Positions 23,901 through 32,590 of a DNA stretch of 64,000 nt are shown piece by piece. Source of the DNA: Pseudobdellovibrionaceae bacterium (GTDB taxonomy: Bacteria; Bdellovibrionota; Bdellovibrionia; Bdellovibrionales; UBA1609); contig JACKAM010000003.1 in the NCBI GenBank assembly GCA_020635075.1, forward strand, positions 310,001 to 374,000, given 5' to 3'. The first letter of the stretch is position 1; the number at the start of each line of letters is the position of its first letter. The notes under the pieces were generated by a model. It saw only the letters and a program-made list of their open reading frames with translations, did not search any database and was not told where the DNA came from. The position numbers were made by a program, and so were the translations under genes.

Positions 23901-25855
23901 CATTGCTCGCTCAACTTCCTGCCGAAGGTAAATCCATCAGCCTGACCAGCCAGATGCAGTTTGCCCAGAATAGCCTGAAGTTTGAGCATAGTCTGCGAAC
24001 AATGGATTCGCGAATTCCGTCTTATGAATCCCCACCCGAAACCGAATCCGGATGGAAACTGAGTCAGTCCGAACAATCACCCATTCAATCGGTACGATAT
24101 GTGGTGACCCAGGGAATTATGGGTACTTTGATGCCCTCAATGCGCTGGCTCATTGCCTATCCCCATGGGTGCGTGGAGCAGTCATTGAGCCGCACCATTC
24201 CCAGTTTGGTGATGAAAGATCTGTTTGAAGGCATCGACACCAACAAGTCATCGGTTGCGTCCACAGTGGGCGCTGTTGCCCTACCCACAGATGCTGGTTT
24301 TATTGCCAAAGCCTGGAACTGGTTTAAGGGACTGTGGATGCGGTTCATGAGCTGGTTTAGGGGTCTCTTCCAAAGAGAAACGATTCAAATCAAAATCCAT
24401 CGCACATTTTCCAAACTCGTTGGCGACGCCCAGGAGTTTGCATCCGCCGGTCTAAAGAAGTTGGCTCTCTATCAAAACCGTAATGGGGCCTTTTCCTGGT
24501 TTGCCGGGGAAGGCGAAGGCGATTTGGATATGACCCTGACCGTTATGATGATGCTTATGAGTCACGAAAAACCCTTCTATAAGTCGGACGGATTGGATTT
24601 GGAAAAGTCCTGGTCCTGGATCAACCAACAATATATAGATCGCAATTCGGAGAGAGGAATAATCCTCACCTACATTCAGGCTCGCCTACACAAGGCCGGA
24701 ACCGTTCAGTCCGGACGCTCTGATGCCGTATCACGAATAAATCAGATTGGCGCTCGTGCCAAGGATTTAGGCTTGGGCCTCCAGGCTTTGACCCTCTTGG
24801 CATTGGACAGTTTTGGCCTTCGCGATACCGCTGACGCGAAGGCCACTCAGCAACTACTCATCGCCAATCTACAAGGTGGAGTGACTGAGTTCTTTAATAA
24901 CGGAGGGACTCCACAGTTGTGGCGCCCACTCCGAGCCTCATGGCAGGGATACCCCGGAAACTTCCTGTCGGATGTGGCTATTGCCGTTCGTGCCCTGCAC
25001 AGTTTCGCTGCTCTCGACAATAACAACAAGTCCTCTTACATCACCATGCTCCTGCGCCAGTTTAATGGCTCTCACTTTGGGTCCACCTACGAGACCTCAA
25101 TGGTTTTGCTCCATAGCAGTTGGTTGTTACAGGAGGACATGAATCGAAAGGCATCTGATCGCCCACCCACTGTGCGCATTGATGGCCAAGCCATTGTTGG
25201 AGACAAGATTAGAACTTTGAGTAGCCTCAGCGGATGGGAACTGGAAGTGGACGGCTCTCTATTGACAGCCGGTGATCACACCTTTGAGGCCGATCGGGAC
25301 AAGTACCTCTCGGCTGATTTGCGCCTAGTGCGTATGCTTCCCATCGAACAATCTGCCCAACAGAGTCAGGGATGGGAACTTAAAAAATCCTATTACAAGA
25401 TTGAAAATGGCGGGCACCTCCGTCGCCCGTTTGATCCCACAAAAGAGGGCGTTCGGGTTGGTGATTTACTCTTTGTCGAACTGGATTTTGGTCATCGGAT
25501 GGATGGCCAGGGCTGGCGCCAAATGTACAGTCCTAGTCACTTCATTCTCCACGATGATGTACCGGCAGGATTTTTAGCCCTTGAGGAGGACAAGGAGTTT
25601 TCCGGATTTGCTTGGTACGATCCGGACAAGTCAAAAGGCCTGAGAATCCGTCGCATTGAGCAAGATCGGATATATTGGTATTTTCGTTACGATGACCGCT
25701 GGATGAGTAAGACCCGCAAGGTTGGGTATTTCCTAAGGGCCAACTACGGTGGGATCTTTTCTTCAGGCGTTGCCAGAGTAGAGGATTTTTATGACGAGAA
25801 CAGCTTTGCTCAGACTGCCGGTAGCCGTCTGCGCGTGGCTCCTTATCAGCGCTGA
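20939..25855 (+). CDS. yfaS: Bacterial alpha-2-macroglobulin (YfaS-like) with intact thioester motif
   Basis: 1638 residues with a signal peptide (residues 1-23). MG-domain-like repeats occupy most of the first 800 residues, including Y-T-D-R-P-M-F-K-S-G-E-K-V near 305 typical of the MG3/MG4 area. The A2M domain lies near 860-950. The thioester motif is C1078-V-E-Q1081 within Y-P-H-G-C-V-E-Q-S, so the protease-trapping chemistry appears intact. The alpha-alpha toroid follows, then the C-terminal receptor-binding-like domain. These proteins trap proteases in the periplasm. There is no lipobox, so unlike E. coli YfhM it is probably not lipid-anchored. Fourth of five coupled genes. The ribosome-binding site AGAGG lies 7 bases upstream. 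Confidence 0.92.
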   Translation: MTRSKIQLCLLLFVLSLTQTSWGKDLYMTIRRDFGPKETPEVEINYKSDAPVTFRLLKPKDMAGFIASQIDLRRAWKQPKTEVNSARYLIQGFNKLKMDTGWVRGGLNQDLKVSLKPNFGGGTFRSTPSPLALGPKQFIATPDGFTVVQEFTSVPESQDEGKPFDVPGFNWWNPHRESALKTRVVHLPKLDPGFYVLQVIQQALEGQVVLAINDIVGRLEQTSHEALVSATTRDGEPLAGAKVRLRNIQGQWVGEETTDKGGTARFKTDSPQLIATIEKTGTAIIDTDFFASTAISPDLYLYTDRPMFKSGEKVRYRGVLREQHSGVSQLMGQTAARVRIVDIDDGQTLGEVPVTISDFGTFHGEFTLNDDQASGVYRLEASVDDKAHIGEFRVKDYVKPVFFVKIDTSQETLKPGSQLTATIKAERYAGGAPPDVVYRAQLFRAKADTPQWVEDAGMGESGSEVTYFWDQTPNQYNPLTLLTTKDELKLNRNGIGVLTLAVPSDTPVQSNFDYKYMLKISAEDADGNQAGVSKTFLDMKSELIAQARMTASFAGQGFPASLKVRSVYPSGKAYANARGQVQWTVTSYDGSSKKLDDRVFKTDENGRFEMPVPTENPGAIQARVYVWDKNDAPSRADVEMLVLNPDIRQGVVRVQDMTLLSRRDYFFPGETSKGLVMLPEGWGHHGGNKGTLYITVAGEKIFSHRVQAVDGLATWIEEKIQPEFGTGVYIIVAYADPTRGWVERKFSYRIPQKDKQLRVKMAFAQGNVMPGQEQTVNLTVVDDGGRPVHSEVSLSVVDTAVLALQPEFRPQLMDFFYPQAKLNLTSFFSSQFQSYGYGEPLATLFKPNYWYSAAKSEQEKLREDDTAHWVANLITDDQGAASTTFRMPANQTIWEVTAIAVDKNGRFGESKDEFRSQMPVSLILAMPAFLRRGDSMEPRISISNTKDSGQTYEVSYQLDTPTELKVETPMKAADKLTPGKSVDLVGNALLAQLPAEGKSISLTSQMQFAQNSLKFEHSLRTMDSRIPSYESPPETESGWKLSQSEQSPIQSVRYVVTQGIMGTLMPSMRWLIAYPHGCVEQSLSRTIPSLVMKDLFEGIDTNKSSVASTVGAVALPTDAGFIAKAWNWFKGLWMRFMSWFRGLFQRETIQIKIHRTFSKLVGDAQEFASAGLKKLALYQNRNGAFSWFAGEGEGDLDMTLTVMMMLMSHEKPFYKSDGLDLEKSWSWINQQYIDRNSERGIILTYIQARLHKAGTVQSGRSDAVSRINQIGARAKDLGLGLQALTLLALDSFGLRDTADAKATQQLLIANLQGGVTEFFNNGGTPQLWRPLRASWQGYPGNFLSDVAIAVRALHSFAALDNNNKSSYITMLLRQFNGSHFGSTYETSMVLLHSSWLLQEDMNRKASDRPPTVRIDGQAIVGDKIRTLSSLSGWELEVDGSLLTAGDHTFEADRDKYLSADLRLVRMLPIEQSAQQSQGWELKKSYYKIENGGHLRRPFDPTKEGVRVGDLLFVELDFGHRMDGQGWRQMYSPSHFILHDDVPAGFLALEEDKEFSGFAWYDPDKSKGLRIRRIEQDRIYWYFRYDDRWMSKTRKVGYFLRANYGGIFSSGVARVEDFYDENSFAQTAGSRLRVAPYQR

Positions 25856-28094
25856 AGCACTGGGATTCACACTTTCCTGGGATGGCAAGTTTTCGGCAGA
25901 TCATGAAGTTCAGGGTCGCAAGGCCCTGACCCTTCTCGCCTCCAAGTGGCAGGCACTTTCCTTCGAGACTCTTCCTGCCGAGACCATCCAAATTCTGCCG
26001 CTGACGGATCGTCCAGCACTCACTCATGGCGGAAGATCTCTGCCAGGAAAGATCGCTCTCAGCCCCCTGTTGTCGGCAACCGATTGGCCTTCTGTCTTTG
26101 GTCATGAATTAGCCCATCAACTTTGGCTCAGCCACTGCGGCCCAACCAAGACCCAGGATGAGATCATTCACGAAGCCTTCGCACTATGGGTTTCGGACGA
26201 CAGCCATCGCCTGATGATGGCCAACCACGATATCGCCTTCATCAGCCAGGCCCGGGAAAGACTATTGCGTCTCAAGGGTCGCCCTTTGGACCACCAGAGT
26301 GCTCAGTTGGATCAACTTGCACTCGCTCGCCTGATGACTATCGATGACGCCAAAGCCCAGTGGGCTCTTTTTTTCAAAACCCTTGTGCCTCAATGTCGAT
26401 CCGCCGAGAAAATGCGTGATGAGTTTTGGAATTTGATCGCCAATGTCGATCATCAACAAAAACTAGGGCGCATCCACTATCTTTTACAGGACGGCCTCAG
26501 TGGCGTCACACTTTCCGCCCACAAACCCACACATCAGCCGTTCCCCATTGGATCAATTCTCAAGCCCTTGACGATTCAACTCCTACCCGCTCTGCGAGGT
26601 AGTCTTCCCTCTCGCGACGATCTCACTTGGCATTGCCCATCTCGTCCACTACGGACCCGACAGTGGAGTTGGAAGCAGGCCCTAGTGACTTCCTGCAATG
26701 GTTTTTTCCTCGATCATCCCATTCCGCAAAAGCAATGGAGGACCTGGCGCTCCTTTTGGCAGTTTTGGGATATGCCAATAAGGGCAAACTCCATGGGCCA
26801 GGCTATTGGTCTTTTTCCTGGCTTTGAGCTGAGCTTAGAGAAGGTACTCGCCGTCTACCAGTGGCTGGACTTGACCTCACCCGATATCATTGACGTACTA
26901 CGGGACACACCTCTCTCAGGTACAATCGCCCGCGCACCCGATGCTCAGTGGTTTGTACGTAATCAAATTGCTCTTAAGACTGGATCTGTCAGGTCCAGTA
27001 CTGGAGAACCCATTCACTCCTGGATCGTAGCCCTCGGCCCACGCAATCAGGAGGGAGTGAGCTCCTTTCGTGCGGTGATACATGGGGAGGGTCGGGCAAC
27101 GACTCATTTGTTACCCGAGTTGCGACGTCTTTTGGCGCGCAGATTGTGGCAGCAATCAAATGCCGCCAAAGTGCAAGTATTGGGGTTGGTACCCCTTACT
27201 GACCTCCGCTTTTCTTGCCCAAATGGGGGACTGGGGCTGAAGCGCCCAATCGGTCAACGATGGACATTAGTGCGTCAGCCTAGGAACCCTATCCCTATGG
27301 GTAAAAACACAGAGTGGATGTGTTTGGGCACTCCCGGTCAACTGCATTTTAAGAGTCGCAAAGGGACTTTACTCACCCGCTCCTACTACGGACGCCTGAG
27401 AGTGGAGTCAGAGGATGTGCTGGAACAGATTCCGTCCTCCCCATTGCCAACGGACGGACGACGGTTTCGGGCCCGCCGGGGCTCAGCCGTCACCTTGATC
27501 ACCAGCGAAGGGCATTACGCTGAACAAGTCCTTGCCTCGGAGTTCCCCAGGGGGCACGGAGAGACTCTTAAGGCTCTGGCCTTTGGCGTCCTTCACAATC
27601 TTCATCACAGTCCCCACCCGGATCGGCCTGTTTGCGACACAACTCATTGCCAGGTGTTTGCCCATCAGCATGGCATTGCTCATCACCTTGAAGCGAGAAT
27701 TCGGGATTCTGTCGAAGATGTCCTCAATCGGCGTCAAAACATCAAGTTTGAAAAGGAATGGTTCTTTTTCTCTCTGGGTGGCTTGAAACCATGGAGGAAA
27801 AAGATTTCACCGAAGTTTATCGGTAAGGAATTGGCTCTTAATGGAGACATCAACGAAATCAAGCCTGGTCTTCACAAATGGCTGGTTTCCACAAAAGAGG
27901 GACAACACCTCAGGTTGAAGTGCGAAGATCTACGCAATCAACTCCGGCTTCTCAGTTGTCCAGATTCTGTTGAAAAAGAGCCAGGCTACTGGGCGTTTTC
28001 CGGTCACGGCCAAGGACATGGTAAAGGGCTCTCTCTGATTGAAGCCGACTTAGCGGCTCGGGCGGGGAAGTTGTTTCCCGAGCTTCTCCCCTAG
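25791..28094 (+). CDS. yfaQ: YfaQ/DUF2300-like protein: HExxH segment + penicillin-binding motifs + SpoIID-like segment
   Basis: 767 residues. ATG 25791 follows GAGG with 6-base spacing and overlaps the macroglobulin gene by 65 bases. Signal peptide residues 1-24. H105-E-L-A-H109 and I-H-E128-A-F-A form a gluzincin-like zinc site. S255-I-L-K258, S301-C-N303 and K396-T-G398-S are the three active-site motifs of penicillin-binding proteins and beta-lactamases in proper order and spacing. The C-terminal part has Y-Y-G-R-L, L-A-S-E-F-P and C615-D-T-T-H-C-Q-V-F, matching the SpoIID signature. E. coli YfaQ is, as I recall, a tandem DUF2300 protein beside yfaS. A peptidoglycan-linked enzyme acting with the macroglobulin is inferred. 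Confidence 0.8.
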   Translation: MTRTALLRLPVAVCAWLLISAEALGFTLSWDGKFSADHEVQGRKALTLLASKWQALSFETLPAETIQILPLTDRPALTHGGRSLPGKIALSPLLSATDWPSVFGHELAHQLWLSHCGPTKTQDEIIHEAFALWVSDDSHRLMMANHDIAFISQARERLLRLKGRPLDHQSAQLDQLALARLMTIDDAKAQWALFFKTLVPQCRSAEKMRDEFWNLIANVDHQQKLGRIHYLLQDGLSGVTLSAHKPTHQPFPIGSILKPLTIQLLPALRGSLPSRDDLTWHCPSRPLRTRQWSWKQALVTSCNGFFLDHPIPQKQWRTWRSFWQFWDMPIRANSMGQAIGLFPGFELSLEKVLAVYQWLDLTSPDIIDVLRDTPLSGTIARAPDAQWFVRNQIALKTGSVRSSTGEPIHSWIVALGPRNQEGVSSFRAVIHGEGRATTHLLPELRRLLARRLWQQSNAAKVQVLGLVPLTDLRFSCPNGGLGLKRPIGQRWTLVRQPRNPIPMGKNTEWMCLGTPGQLHFKSRKGTLLTRSYYGRLRVESEDVLEQIPSSPLPTDGRRFRARRGSAVTLITSEGHYAEQVLASEFPRGHGETLKALAFGVLHNLHHSPHPDRPVCDTTHCQVFAHQHGIAHHLEARIRDSVEDVLNRRQNIKFEKEWFFFSLGGLKPWRKKISPKFIGKELALNGDINEIKPGLHKWLVSTKEGQHLRLKCEDLRNQLRLLSCPDSVEKEPGYWAFSGHGQGHGKGLSLIEADLAARAGKLFPELLP

Positions 28095-28217
28095 TCCGCA
28101 TCCATTTCTGTATACAGCGCAGAATTCAATTGAAACATATGTATAGATGACTTCCATACTGTATGATTTGGGGATGAACTCAGGTTCTCCAGTGAACAAC
28201 AAGGTTAGATATTCACT

Positions 28218-30272
28218 ATGAATGCCGGCCATCAGCTACTTATCGACCTCATTGTCATTCTTGGCTCCGCCACACTGGTGGCCACCATTTTTTATTCAAT
28301 CCACCTCCCTCCGGTGGTGGGTTTTTTATTTGCCGGCATTCTCGCCGGCCCCAATGGACTGGGATTAGTAAAGACCCTGCCCAGTGTGGAAGTACTGACC
28401 GAGATCGCTGGCGTATTACTCATGTTCACCATAGGCCTGGAGATTTCTCTGCGACAACTCCTGGCGATGAAGAAGGTCTTGTTCGGCCTGGGACTAGGGC
28501 AGATGGCGTTGACCATGGGGCTCTCTGCCCTGATCTTTCACTTTGGATTTGGCTTTGGTTGGCCGCGGTCGGTTTTCTTTTCCTCTATTGTGGCATTGAG
28601 TTCAACGGCTGTGGTGCTGAAACTTCTGAAAGATAGCCGAAATCTAGACAGCCCACTCGGACAAACAAGTCTGTCAATACTGCTCTTTCAAGACATTGCC
28701 GTCATTCCCCTGCTTCTCATTCTTCCCCTCTTGGCCGGAGCCAAAGCCGCCCAAGCCACCGCGTCTCCTCTTTCACTAGAGACGATAGGTACCTTTGTTT
28801 TGACATCGGGTGGGCTTATTCTTTTTGTCCTCGTTGGTTCTCGATGGGTGGTTCCCTGGATTTTGGATCGGGTGGCCAAGACCCGCAGTAGTGAGATCTT
28901 CTTTTTTTCCATCCTTTTTATCTGCGCCGGCACAGCTTTTCTAATTGAGTTCGTGGGTCTGTCATTGTCCTTGGGAGCTTTTTTTGCTGGCCTGATGATT
29001 GCCAGCTCCCCCTATGGAAAACAGACCATGGCCGAGTTTACTCCTTTAAGGGATAACTTCTTAGGTCTGTTTTTCGTCTCCATTGGCATGCTTTTGAGTC
29101 TTCAGTTTGTCCAGGAGCACTGGCTCCAGGTCATAGCCCTTTCTTCTGGAATTTTACTCATCAAGTTCTTTTGCATCTTCGCCGTACTGTGGATGTTTGG
29201 CATTACTTCCACTGTAGGCATGGTCACAGCCCTCACTCTGTTTCAAATTGGAGAATTCTCTCTCATATTAGCTGACCAGGGACGAGGACTGGGCATGATG
29301 ACCGACAAGCAGTACCAGTTCTTTCTAAGTGTGGCGATTATCTCTCTTGCCCTCACTCCAGTACTCTATCGATTGGCACCTAAACTGAGTTTTCAATCCA
29401 ACTTGCGCTCTCTGATTCCCAGATCCATCAGCGAAGTGGCCCATCAACTTCGAGATCAGTGGGTAACCAAGGTTTCTGTAGACTCGGTCAAGCACGGCGC
29501 TGGTGAATTGGCGGGACACACCATTATCATTGGTTTTGGTATCGCCGGCCAAGAGGTTGCCTCGGCCCTAAAGGCTTTGGATCTTCCCTACCAGGTTATT
29601 GAGATGAATCCAGATACAGTTAAGGCGGCAAAAAAGAGAGGAGATCCCATAATTTACGGCGACGCCACCAAACACGAAATCCTAGAGCAAGCTGGCCTCG
29701 AGCGAGCACACCTGGTTATTCTGGTGGTCAATAGCCTTGATATCACGACGGCCGTCCTGAGAACCGTCCATAAGATGCGTCCTGAAATCGAAGTTCTCGC
29801 CCGCCTCCAATACCTGAGAGATCTGAACCAATTGAAAGCCAGCCAGAATGTGGAGCCTATTGTTTCCGAGTTTGAAACCAGTTTGGAGATCTTGGCCCGC
29901 ACCCTTAAGGCCTATGGTGCCGAAGATCACCAGATTCACCAATTCACTCTTGATGCTCATGAACGCTTACAGAAAACATCTATGGGCCTGGCCCGATCCC
30001 ATCGCATCAGCCTCAATTTGCCCGACTGGCAGATGTTTGCCAGCCTTTTTCCTATGAAAATCATAGCCGCAAGCCCAGCCATCGGGCAAAACTTGATTCA
30101 GCTGGATTTGCGTAAACAAACGGGAGCAACAATCGTGTCTGTGTCCCGAGAGGGAATGGGAACGACAGTTCCGGGTCCAGACTTCACATTTGAAGCCAAT
30201 GATACCCTCTATCTCTTGGGTACATCCGACTCGATTCGCAGGACCGAAGCTTTAATTCATCCTCAGTCTTGA
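28218..30272 (+). CDS. CPA2-type monovalent cation:proton antiporter with TrkA-N/TrkA-C domains (KefB/KefC-like)
   Basis: 684 residues. Residues ~8-385 hold about 12 membrane helices of a Na+/H+ exchanger-type transporter, including G-F-L-F-A-G-I-L-A-G-P and the D-rich helix F-Q-D-I-A-V-I-P. Residues ~430-545 form a Rossmann TrkA-N/RCK domain with G-F-G-I-A-G-Q-E-V-A (439-448) and E-M-N-P. The last ~85 residues are TrkA-C. Inner membrane; exchanges K+ or Na+ for H+ with nucleotide gating. Weak AAGGTTAG ribosome-binding site. It stands apart from the macroglobulin operon by ~120 bases. Confidence 0.9.
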   Translation: MNAGHQLLIDLIVILGSATLVATIFYSIHLPPVVGFLFAGILAGPNGLGLVKTLPSVEVLTEIAGVLLMFTIGLEISLRQLLAMKKVLFGLGLGQMALTMGLSALIFHFGFGFGWPRSVFFSSIVALSSTAVVLKLLKDSRNLDSPLGQTSLSILLFQDIAVIPLLLILPLLAGAKAAQATASPLSLETIGTFVLTSGGLILFVLVGSRWVVPWILDRVAKTRSSEIFFFSILFICAGTAFLIEFVGLSLSLGAFFAGLMIASSPYGKQTMAEFTPLRDNFLGLFFVSIGMLLSLQFVQEHWLQVIALSSGILLIKFFCIFAVLWMFGITSTVGMVTALTLFQIGEFSLILADQGRGLGMMTDKQYQFFLSVAIISLALTPVLYRLAPKLSFQSNLRSLIPRSISEVAHQLRDQWVTKVSVDSVKHGAGELAGHTIIIGFGIAGQEVASALKALDLPYQVIEMNPDTVKAAKKRGDPIIYGDATKHEILEQAGLERAHLVILVVNSLDITTAVLRTVHKMRPEIEVLARLQYLRDLNQLKASQNVEPIVSEFETSLEILARTLKAYGAEDHQIHQFTLDAHERLQKTSMGLARSHRISLNLPDWQMFASLFPMKIIAASPAIGQNLIQLDLRKQTGATIVSVSREGMGTTVPGPDFTFEANDTLYLLGTSDSIRRTEALIHPQS

Positions 30273-30327
30273 CTTCAGCCCCAGCCCCCCTAAAGATCGG
30301 GTTGAAAAACCGGGGAATTAGGATGGC

Positions 30328-31398
30328 ATGCTACAAAAGGGACTTCCACTTGCTCTCTGTCAATTGGTACTGATTGCTGGTATTCTATGGGTCACAAATC
30401 GATACCTGGAGAGTCAGAATCCAATAGCTGAGGACAACTACACTCATGAGATTATCCAGGATTCTAGTTCCACAGAAACCCGGATGGTAAATGAAAGCCT
30501 TCATATCGACACTTCTGATGGAGAGAAAACCATCTTTAGGACGACCAAAACGGAGGGGCGATTTGCCGACTATTGGCTGAGGATTGATCCCGATACCGGC
30601 CTTTACCCAACCCAGCCGCAGCACCAAGTTGTACTTCTGGGCTGCTCTTTTGTTCAAGGGGATGGTCTCAACGACGATCAGACTCTGCAGCGCTTGACTC
30701 AATTGAGTTTTAATTCAACAGAACAACAATCTACCGTAAAGACTATTTCCATTTCTAAAGGTGGGTGGTCCATCAACCACCTTTTTGAGCTCTTTTACAA
30801 CAACAACCCAATTTTCAATCGTATCAGTCCCCGAGTGCCGACGACTTTTATATACTTGTACCCAGATTTTCATATCGACCGAGCCATAATGACATACTCC
30901 ACATTTTTGTCTTCGCCCGAAAAAAAGTCCAAGTTCCCTGTAATTTCCATGACCAAAAGTGGAGACTTTAAAATTGAGGAGTTGGCTCAGGCATTTCCCC
31001 GACAGACCTCAACGCTCCAATTCCTCCATTCGGCAGGATTGGCCAGCTCGCAAATGGCCCTCCTGTGGAAGCCCATTTTAGAGCCTCTTCGCCTTTGGCG
31101 ATTTGAGTCGGGACAACACGAAAAGAATGTTGCCCGTCGTATCGCCGAGTTCAAAAAAGGGCTTTTTTCCCGTTTTCCCAAATCGAATTTCCTACTTGTT
31201 CCCTACCCATTTCACTCAAGAATCAATGACGGTCTTTATACCGACCACGGGATTGAAATCTTTCGAATTGAACTCACGAGGGAGCAACAAGACTTACAGT
31301 CAGAATACTTTATCCCCTGGGATCGACACCCCTCGGGAAAACTCAACGCTCTCCTTGCAGAGGCCATCACCCGGAAGGTTGGTCATCCTTCCAAATGA
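30328..31398 (+). CDS. Membrane-anchored SGNH/GDSL hydrolase-like protein
   Basis: 356 residues with one N-terminal membrane segment (residues ~6-23). L-L-G-C-S107-F-V-Q-G-D-G resembles SGNH block I with Ser107 as nucleophile, and D332-R-H334-P-S-G-K resembles block V with the Asp/His pair. The middle is not clearly assigned to blocks II-III, though Y-N-N-N-P may supply an Asn. Such proteins remove or transfer acyl groups on polysaccharides or lipids. The substrate is unknown. AGGA lies 4 bases before the start. Family confidence is moderate. Confidence 0.6.
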   Translation: MLQKGLPLALCQLVLIAGILWVTNRYLESQNPIAEDNYTHEIIQDSSSTETRMVNESLHIDTSDGEKTIFRTTKTEGRFADYWLRIDPDTGLYPTQPQHQVVLLGCSFVQGDGLNDDQTLQRLTQLSFNSTEQQSTVKTISISKGGWSINHLFELFYNNNPIFNRISPRVPTTFIYLYPDFHIDRAIMTYSTFLSSPEKKSKFPVISMTKSGDFKIEELAQAFPRQTSTLQFLHSAGLASSQMALLWKPILEPLRLWRFESGQHEKNVARRIAEFKKGLFSRFPKSNFLLVPYPFHSRINDGLYTDHGIEIFRIELTREQQDLQSEYFIPWDRHPSGKLNALLAEAITRKVGHPSK

Positions 31399-31514
31399 TG
31401 TCAACCGACCTCTGAATAAAAACTGACCAACCCTCCGTCCGGCCTGGCACCATCCATGCATTAAAGGTGAATTCTTGCTCATTAATAGTCTCACCCTAGC
31501 GATAAGAGGTTAAA

Positions 31515-32039
31515 GTGACTAAATTTGCATGTGCTCTAGTGCTCCTTTTCGCTACTGCATTGCCAAGTTTTGGCAATGAGCCTTGCAATGATTCGGGCCT
31601 GATCTACAAGATATGTTCAGATCAACAGGAGATATTTACTGGCGCGCTCGAACGTGCGAACGCATCTGATAAAATACTTCTTGTCAAATTTGGAGCTGAT
31701 TGGTGCCCCTGGTGTCGGTCCTTGCACAAGATCTTTACCGATCCCGAATTCATAGCTCCTTTATCCTCCCAGCTAGAAGTTGTTGAGATTGGCGTATACC
31801 ACCCTAAGTCGGCAGACAAGATTCCATCTGGAATAAAGGTCCTCGAAGATATCATCGCTCTTTCGGGACAGCAGGTTCAGGTCAATGGCGTCCCGTTTTT
31901 GGCTCTTTATAATCCCAAAAACCAAAAGGTGTTTTTTCAAAACACGGGTGAACTGGAACTCAATACCGCAACCTCTAAGGGCCATGACCGCAATAAGGTC
32001 AGTCGTGCTCTCCTCAATGGCATAGAGAGTATTAGATAA
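31515..32039 (+). CDS. Secreted thioredoxin-like protein with CPWC active site
   Basis: 174 residues from GTG 31515, with AGAGG 5 bases upstream. Signal peptide residues 1-20. Thioredoxin fold with F-G-A-D-W-C64-P-W-C67-R as redox site and V-N-G-V-P-F as the cis-proline loop. The extra cysteines C24 and C34 may form a structural disulfide. It most likely reduces or isomerises disulfides in the periplasm, like DsbD gamma or SoxW type proteins. The following secreted gene is 38 bases away in the same direction and may be co-transcribed. Confidence 0.82.
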   Translation: MTKFACALVLLFATALPSFGNEPCNDSGLIYKICSDQQEIFTGALERANASDKILLVKFGADWCPWCRSLHKIFTDPEFIAPLSSQLEVVEIGVYHPKSADKIPSGIKVLEDIIALSGQQVQVNGVPFLALYNPKNQKVFFQNTGELELNTATSKGHDRNKVSRALLNGIESIR

Positions 32040-32077
32040 TGAACGGAATACATCCCTGACGAAAAAGGAGTTCCCAT

Positions 32078-32575
32078 ATGTTACGATTGCTTCAAAGCCT
32101 AGTTCTATCCCCAGTTATGGCATTTGGTTTTTCAGCTCTCGGACAGGCGCAGATTTCAAAAGGCTTGTACAAAGGGGTCAGCGAGTTATGCTCTGATGGA
32201 ACTGTTTATACTGGAGATACAGATGTTCTCACTTCAACAAGAAAAGATATTCAGTTCTCGATGGAGTTTCTTGATAAGAATCAAGTTCGCGTTGCTATGG
32301 CCAATGAAAAATCACCCGAAACATCAGGAGAGTATGTCGCTCGATATAGCTTAGATCCGGGCGGGGTGCTTAGGTATATAGAGGTTGTTTCGATATCATT
32401 TCCAGAAAATTCCTCTATGACTAAAGAGTCGATGGAAGCCTATCTTTTGCAGCTTCCTGCGGCTGTTATCAGTACCAATGGAATTCAATTGATCCTAAGT
32501 TCCCCAGGCTTTAATGGACACGGTCGGTGCACCCCTCCTGCCTTCACGATTAATATTTTTGAAAAGGTAAAGTAG
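32078..32575 (+). CDS. Secreted hypothetical protein
   Basis: 165 residues with AAGGAG 7 bases before ATG 32078. Signal peptide residues 1-24 (ending L-G-Q-A-Q). The mature part contains two cysteines (L-C-S-D, G-R-C-T) and strand-like repeats suggesting a small beta-sandwich or lipocalin-like fold. Follows the thioredoxin-like gene and precedes the tRNA region. Family not recognised. Confidence 0.65.
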   Translation: MLRLLQSLVLSPVMAFGFSALGQAQISKGLYKGVSELCSDGTVYTGDTDVLTSTRKDIQFSMEFLDKNQVRVAMANEKSPETSGEYVARYSLDPGGVLRYIEVVSISFPENSSMTKESMEAYLLQLPAAVISTNGIQLILSSPGFNGHGRCTPPAFTINIFEKVK

Positions 32576-32590
32576 TCAATACACATCAAA

